From contig CP114487.1 in the NCBI GenBank assembly GCA_027186245.1, positions 9,667,001 through 9,731,000 on the forward strand: a stretch of 64,000 nt of DNA. The letters run 5' to 3'. A program made the translations under genes and the position numbers. Of the stretch, positions 57,806 through 64,000 are shown in pieces. Every line of letters starts with the position of its first letter. Within the stretch, counting starts at the first letter, position 1. The stretch is from Coriaria nepalensis (lineage: Eukaryota; Streptophyta; Magnoliopsida; Cucurbitales; Coriariaceae). The notes below the pieces were generated by a model. It was not told where the DNA came from and did not search any database. It saw nothing but the letters and a program-made list of their open reading frames with translations.

Positions 57806-60527
57806 ATGGTGTTCGGTCAAATAGTGATTGGTCCACCGGGATCGGGGAAGACAACCTACTGCAACGGCATGTCTCAGTTCCTTACTCTCATCGGAAGGTA
57901 AAACTCTCCTTCCATAGTAGTATCTGGATATGCCCCCACTTTCTTAAATTTTCTCAGTAACTCAACTTAAAGCTTTGCCATGAAAACTTATTGCACTTAA
58001 AATGTCACTCAATGCTTGCTTCATTCATTCTAAGGCTTATCCAAATGAAGATTGTTGTGAACTTTTCGGACGCATTGGAGACTAGTAGTTTAATTTCTGT
58101 ATTAAATAATTGAAAACTGGTAGCAACACACTCTCATTCGGTGTATTTACTATCAGGTAATGTGAGTTTCCAATACTTAAAAGTCTTCCTTTTATGCTAT
58201 TTTCTTATTTAGCACTGTTGTTTTGATTTTCATATGAGGGAATCATAGAAAATCTGGACATATCGAAAAGATGGCACTTTGTCATGAAAATTGAATTCTC
58301 AACAAATTTGTTGTAGTGCATGGGATGCATTGAATTTTGCACTCTGTGACATGTTAGACATGTACAGACATACTTTAGGATAGTTGGATTTAGTATTGAA
58401 ATATTGGGTAGAATTTATATGTGGAGTTTCAAAATTAATGCATGTATATTCATTTTATGATGCCAATTTGCTTGCTTGTATGCAGAAAGGTTGCTGTCAT
58501 TAATTTGGATCCTGCAAATGACTCATTGCCGTATCCTTCTATGTAGAGCTTTTTTTGGCCCTTATTTTGTCGTTGTTAGCATATTTATATAGAAAGCATA
58601 TGAATGCTTCTTTGTGTGCTTATGAAAGTAGCCTTTATAGAGCAATAGCTATGAATGTGCTGTGAATATCGAGGATCTCATAAAATTAAGTGATGTGATG
58701 ACAGAACATTCCCTCGGACCAAATGGAGGTGAGTTATCTGTAGATTCTGTTATCTTTTCTTTTGTTGTTTTAGAGATCGTCACATTTACTGGGGGAATCT
58801 TAGGGCGTGCAACTTTAGAAACTTCAGTCAGAACTCAAAAGAGTCAGTTCATTTGTTTCTTAATATAAAAGCTATTTATTCTTAGATGTTGGGGGGAAGA
58901 AAGAACTTTGTTTCCAAAATGAGAGAAGCAAAAGGTGGGTTACTCCTAAGAATCTGTCCTCCTCTTTCCTATATTTTGGACTTGGTAAATATTGGAGGCT
59001 ATTTATGGTATTTGTTTTTGAATAATTCTTGTACGACACCTATTCTTTTCTAAATCACTGATTGGTTATGTTTCCGATGATTATTGTGGATATTTATATC
59101 GTCCTATTCATTCAGGCTTGGTATACTGCATGGATTATTTAGAGAAAAATATAGACTGGTTGCAAGCTAAATTGGAGCCTCTTCTGAAAGGTAGTATTTA
59201 TGAAGAACTAAAACTCTACTGGGAAGTCTGTTGATTGTTTTGTATCATTTTCCTCTATTCCTATAACTACCCATTTGAAAATAGGCAAGTGCTGTATCTT
59301 TTTGTTAGCACCATCACTCCATAGAAAGGGCGTGATATATTTCTCATGGTGCCCTAACAATGCTAGGATTATAGTAGTATCTATAATAACCATGACGTCT
59401 GATTTGCAGATCATTATCTTCTTTTTGATTTTCCGGGACAAGTAGAACTTTTTTTCCTCCACTCTAGTGCCAAGAAGGTTATAGAGACACTTGTGAAGAG
59501 GTTAGGCCTCAGGGTATGTTTCCTAGACTGTTGTGAAGAGTGTACTTGTTTCTTTTCTGGTCTCTAAGCTATGGGAAGCTGGTATGACTTTATCTTGAAG
59601 GTTTTGATTCTCAAATTAATGTACTTCAATGTGTTCCTCTTCATTACGCAGTTGACAGCTGTGTTCTTGGTTGATGCACATCTTTGCAGCGACCCAGGAA
59701 AGTATGTTAGTGCATTGCTTCTCTGTTTATCAGCCATGATGCATCTGGAACTCCCTCACGTTAATGTATTGTCCAAGATTGACCTAATAGAGAGCTATGG
59801 AAAGCTAGGTGTGTGTGTGTTTTTCGCCCCCCATTCTTTAGGTATAGATTTTGATCTGATGTTAATTCTACTTATAGCTGCCTATTATTCTCTCTGTTCC
59901 GTGCAGATTTTAACCTCGATTTCTACACGGATGTACAAGATTTGTCATACTTACAGCATCATTTGGATCAAGATCCTCGATCTGCTAAGTACAGGTGTGA
60001 ATTTAGTGACAAGGGACCCTTGTTATGTAACAAGTGAACCATAATATGCTATGAATAGGTGTTCCTATTATGTGTTTTATCTTGCAGAAAGCTTACTAAG
60101 GAGCTCTGTGATGTAATAGAAACATACAGTTATGTCAACTTCACAACCTTGGATATTCAGGCATGCCATCCTGTCCCCACCTTTTGAGCTCTCATAATTT
60201 ATATTACTCGGGTTCTTAGTAGAAGTTCTCCTCTCAGGATAAAGAGAGTGTTGGGAACTTAGTGAAGCTGATTGACAAGAGCAATGGGTACATTTTCGCT
60301 GGCATAGATTCAAGTGCTGTTGAATTCAGCAAAATTGCGGTTTCTTCGTCGGACTGGGATTATTACAGATATCCTTTCTCTTACTGTGTTATAGAGTTGC
60401 GCATTATCTATATTTTTCATATATCGAGATGTTTTTTTTTTCTCCTTAAAAAAAGGCCCTTACAGTAGCAGCAGTTCAAGAGAAGTACATGAAGGACGAT
60501 GAAGATCTTGAGCACAATGATGGGTAA
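57806..60527 (+). CDS. GPN-loop GTPase 2 (GPN2 / QQT1 type)
   Basis: Ten exons close in frame to 302 aa: 57806-57897, 58486-58530, 58649-58728, 59116-59190, 59410-59513, 59652-59808, 59907-59994, 60088-60160, 60238-60368 and 60464-60527. Walker A is GPPGSGKT (9-16), the GPN loop GPN (69-71), the G3 motif DFPGQ and the base-recognition motif SKIDL. The end RVAAVQEKY is conserved. GPN GTPases act in assembly and nuclear import of RNA polymerases; Arabidopsis QQT1 is needed for the first embryo divisions. Intron 9 is AT-AC with a U12 donor, intron 2 has a U12-type GT donor and intron 8 is GC-AG. A GPN1- or GPN3-type identity is unlikely because of the overall match to QQT1. Confidence 0.94.
58531..58648 (+). 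other. Probable U12-type GT-AG intron (GPN2 intron 2)
   Basis: The donor GTATCCTT matches the U12 5' consensus exactly. A weak branch-like GCCTTTAT lies about 11 nt from the AG. The exon join gives LPYECAVN, as in the family. Confidence 0.72.
60369..60463 (+). other. U12-type AT-AC intron (GPN2 intron 9)
   Basis: The donor ATATCCTT is an exact match to the U12 5' splice consensus. The intron ends CCCTTAC, with CTCCTTAAA (7 of 9 to TTCCTTAAC) placed about 14 nt from the 3' end. Splicing at these points, and not at nearby AGs, restores the conserved [14 protein letters not shown]. Confidence 0.9.
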
Positions 60528-61898
60528 GGAGGAAACTTGAACATTTACATATTTGTAGTCTGCAAACAGAAGAAGACAATGAAAGTGGTAGGAACTGGGA
60601 AGTGCCTTTCATCTGAAAAGGGCAAATGCTCAATTCCATCATCTCTCTTCATTAAACTTTATGATACTTAGTCGATGAACTGACCTGACTGTATCAAATG
60701 ATGAATCCAAGACCGCTTGAGTGGCTTAATCTCTATATGGAACTTGTAGTGAGATTGATTGTCCAAATTCAACTTATTGTTTAGATTTTAGTCAATTTTG
60801 AAAACCATGTTATGATCAGGATTCAGGTCATTGTTCATAATGATTCATGACGACAAGTAATTCTGAAATTGCCCGTCACATTTATCATGATGCGGTTATG
60901 ATATAAACACACGGGTTTCATGAGCGGGTCTGGACCTGGGCCGAATCATGTTATTGTAGGGCTGATTCCAGATCCAAATGTTGTTATGTATGCCCATGAG
61001 CCATTTACAACAACCTGTTTTCTTTTTTGTTTTTTGTTTTTGTCTTTGTTTTGTTTGGTTTTTTATTTTTGGGTCAATCTATTTCCTCAAATGATGACAT
61101 CAAAATTTATGCGGCTTGGAAGATGTAGATTAGCGACCATTTTCATCTACAAATCAATTTTTAATTATTTAATTATTTATTATTATTAATAGATACTTTC
61201 TTTCCAAGTAACAAAAAATCTATTCGATTGGTTTGAATGAGCATCTAAGAAACAATGCTCAATTTTAAATACAATATTTTGAAAGAAAAAAACGTTTGTT
61301 CTAGACGAAACTCGGTGATAATAATAGTGCGATGTGGATGAAACGACCTTATCCATGTCACTCACTCTGGTCAGGCGAATTTGCTCAATACAATACAATA
61401 TTTTACAGTAAAAACAAATGTCAAGGATATAATAATTTCCAGTAAGGCCAACTACTCCCAGGAGAAGAAGCTAAATTGTCCCTTCTAGAAGCTCTGCATT
61501 ACAAAATTTTCCAAGAAATCATTGTATCAATCAGATCTATCCATCAGTGCTGCCCATGTAATCCAGTCATGGGCCCCATCTTAATCCCTCTTTTTCAAGC
61601 TATACATGTCAAGCCTGCATAATTTCTTCCTCCCCACGAAGTCAAACTTGAACCGAATCCATATTCCCCCTACGCTCAGAAGCTTCAATAAACCCCATTT
61701 CTTTTTATTTACAATTTTTTTTTAATTTTTTTTTCCAAACCTTACGATTTGACCCAACCAAGATCCCGTTCCCGTTCCTTCTTGCCCACCAAGGGCAATA
61801 TGTACGTGTATTTATATCTCTCTCCCTCTCTTTCAAATCTCAGATTGAAATCCTCATCAAGAAAAGCCAAAATTCCAAAAGTAACTTTCTCGAACCAA
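60528..61898. other. Intergenic
   Basis: 3' flank of GPN2, T-rich stretches at 61018-61070 and 61700-61735, then the promoter and leader of the ZCF37-like gene. No gene supported. Confidence 0.4.
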
Positions 61899-62681
61899 AT
61901 GGTTATCCCGTTTATCTGCGGCACTTTTCAACCAGAAACAGACCAAGATGATCAATATCTGAGCGCCAATTCAAGCCCGAACTCTACGCCAAAAAAATCA
62001 AGAAGTAAGAACAAGAACCCGTTTTCAACAGTTGGGCTTGACAAGTTCTCTGCCTTGGTAGCGGAGCTTGAAGAGAAGAGACAGATGATTTACTCGCAGA
62101 AGAAAGAATCAGAAGACATAGTACTCGTTCGATTCGTGTACAAATCGAACGAGTGTGTTCCTGTTGTTGTGAAGCAGAAGGACAGAAAGGAAGAGCAAGT
62201 AATCAAGAATACCAATAATAATAATAACAATATCATCAATAACTATGATGGTATTAGTGATATGCTTTTATCAGATAGTTCTGCTGAATCTTTCTCCAAA
62301 TTATTAGTACCGATTGAGCAATCATCATCGGCGAAAGAGACCCAGAAGAAAAAGAGAAGCTTTCTAGCAGAAATGACGAAGTTGAAGAGATGGAGAAGAC
62401 CAACTTATTATTTACCGGCGGTTTTCATTTTCATATTGTTGCTACTGACTGTATTTGGAAGATCCGTCGCTGTTTTGTGCACTTGTATTTGTTGGTACTT
62501 GATCCCTCTATTGAAGGAGAGCTCCAACTCTTCGTCAAGCCGTCCGACGAAGAAAAAGGAGTATACACGACGGTTGAGCGAGAAAAGTCTCCTTACTCAG
62601 TCTTCTATTCCTAAGAAGAACAATTCAGGTAATCTGAACGACAAGTCGTCTCAGGCACATGGATCTCGCAAAAGCTGGTGA
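61899..62681 (+). CDS. ZCF37-like plant protein
   Basis: Single-exon frame of 260 aa from MVIPFICGTFQ. The frame is open for 50 codons upstream, but TTTATAT near 61810 looks like the TATA box and a CT-rich leader follows, so the later Met is preferred. The block KNKNPFSTVGLDKFSALVAELEEKRQMIYS (about residues 43-72) followed by VLVRFVYKSNECVPVVVK is the signature of the Arabidopsis ZCF37 family. An Asn run (NTNNNNNNIINN) and one membrane segment (about 172-203, PAVFIFILLLLTVFG) with a basic, Ser-rich C-terminus follow. Function unknown; a single-pass membrane protein is likely. Confidence 0.85.
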   Translation: MVIPFICGTFQPETDQDDQYLSANSSPNSTPKKSRSKNKNPFSTVGLDKFSALVAELEEKRQMIYSQKKESEDIVLVRFVYKSNECVPVVVKQKDRKEEQVIKNTNNNNNNIINNYDGISDMLLSDSSAESFSKLLVPIEQSSSAKETQKKKRSFLAEMTKLKRWRRPTYYLPAVFIFILLLLTVFGRSVAVLCTCICWYLIPLLKESSNSSSSRPTKKKEYTRRLSEKSLLTQSSIPKKNNSGNLNDKSSQAHGSRKSW

Positions 62682-64000
62682 ACCTTTTTTTTTTCATTTC
62701 TCTTTTGGTGAATAGATTTTTTGATCTTTCTTGTGTGTTTGCAAAACTTCTGATCTCTTTCTCTGTACTGATTAACAGTTCGTTGTCTGTAAATTATGGG
62801 TGTTTTTGTTGGAATTAGGTGCTTGATTAGAGAGTATGCAATCCCATGCTTGTGTTTGCATGGTGGGATTTTGTGGATTTTAATACGATTAACTTGATCA
62901 ATTTTGTAATTACAAACTCCAGACAAACCAAAAGGGTGCTTGTCTGAAAACACTTACTGGTCTGAGATCTTTTGCTCATTCAGAATGCAATCATGACTTG
63001 GAAAATTGGAAGTCTTTCATCTCCCTAATGGAGAAAGAGACAAGAAATCTGCAGTTAATGAGCACAGAGAAAATAAAAAAACCAAAGGGAGTAATTCCAA
63101 TCAACAGCGACGACGTCTTTGAAATACTGGGTCGCCTAATTATTACGTCATATACATTTAATTCTTCAATTTTAGCTGCTTGAATTTTACCACGAAATGT
63201 ACACCATCAAAATGGAGTTCTTACGCAGACTATTAAATGTTTTTTTATAATTTAACCCAAAAAAAAAGACATTTATAGCTTGACTTTTCATTTAAGACCT
63301 TGAGGGAGCCAAGTCGGAGATCAAACCAGAGCTTCTAAGTATGCTGAATGTACGTTTAAGCTACATACGTCTGTATCACTTAAGCATTTTTGGTTGCAAG
63401 TAACATGACTTTGACCCAAAAATAATAATAATAATAATAAATAGAAACGGAAAATGACCGTCGTTTTACAAGGTAGTTGACATTAATATATTATTTGCCC
63501 AAACCGGTCAACAGCTTTATGCTCTTCAGTTTGGGCCAGTACCAATTTCATAATCCTCTCCAATGGATAGCTAAAAGTTCTTTACACAGCAATGCGGGGC
63601 GGGGCATGTTCCTTCACGGTTCATTCTCGACGTTTGCTTTGTTAATGCAATTGAGTCGTTGAGGAAGAAAATGAGATGGAAAGCTGATCAAAACCCCAAT
63701 GAACATTGTTTACCCCATCTTTTGCAACTAAAAATCAATGAGCCACAGGAAGAGGAATATAGAGAAGAAAAAGAGTACCTATTGAATCTTGAATTCTAGA
63801 CTTTAAAATGACTTAAATATCATGATCATTAGAATTTGCAGACGGCTAATGATAGTTTGTCCACAAGCTCCAACGGTAGAGCTATTTTACAGAATTAGCT
63901 TTCTGACAGCCTCCCTATTCCTGCTTCAACAAAAGCATTAGTTTGATATACGAAGGAAGTAAGTAGGAAACATATATTATGAAAGAACCATATTTGACCA
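62682..64000. other. Intergenic, right end of window
   Basis: An open frame at 62998-63183 (61 codons) has no recognised content. An (AAT)n tract lies at 63422-63440. Bases 63250-63395 have weak tRNA-like promoter boxes on the minus strand ending in a T run (a possible SINE scrap). No gene called. Confidence 0.35.

Noticed and set aside
62998..63183. 61-codon frame starting MENWKSFISL
   Set aside because: Too short and without recognised relatives; no splice partners identified.

Overview
This 64 kb window is nuclear DNA of a flowering plant, almost certainly a core eudicot. It is AT-rich, its genes are split by short GT-AG introns, and the products are plant-specific: a GRF with a miR396 site, SOFL, PHLOEM PROTEIN 2-LIKE A10, ZCF37, a PUB30/31-type U-box ligase, a plant NAT permease and an ECA3-type calcium pump. 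I see no CRISPR, operon or prokaryotic features. Exon models below were read by eye; where total lengths are given, the exon phases close exactly.

Layout. 0-1.7 kb: a tandem-RRM protein (minus) with a promoter full of site II motifs. 1.7-6.5 kb: non-coding, with a degenerate repeat field and a possible decayed LTR-retrotransposon. 6.5-12 kb: the GRF gene, a small uncharacterised gene, a roughly 340 bp hexanucleotide array and a DUF4378-type gene. 13.9-18.3 kb: a small bZIP factor, a short conserved unknown and PP2-A10. 19-28.3 kb: a stretch rich in broken genes (a BSD-protein tail, an LCAT-like tail, a carboxypeptidase head and an unknown ORF with internal stops) around an intact U-box gene and an intact unknown gene. 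It also holds a solo-LTR-like insertion and a tRNA-Asn-like copy between direct repeats. 29.2-42.0 kb: one 34-exon ECA3-type P-type ATPase gene (minus) whose intron 22 carries a 1.9 kb internally deleted Ty3-type element. 42.5-47.2 kb: a UTP4/cirhin-type WD40 gene diverging from ECA3 over a site II-rich promoter. 49-54.2 kb: a SOFL gene and a 14-exon NAT gene. 55.9-62.7 kb: a lysine-rich unknown, a tRNA-Pro(UGG), a GPN2/QQT1 GTPase with several non-canonical introns, and a ZCF37-like gene.

The genes do not form one pathway; this is an ordinary gene-rich euchromatic block. The most unusual signals are the GPN2 gene (an AT-AC U12 intron, a second U12-type donor and a GC-AG intron), the tRNA-Asn copy between 11 bp direct repeats, the near-perfect TATATG array just downstream of a small gene, and the density of truncated genes between 19 and 28 kb. 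I did not find a convincing novel multi-gene system.
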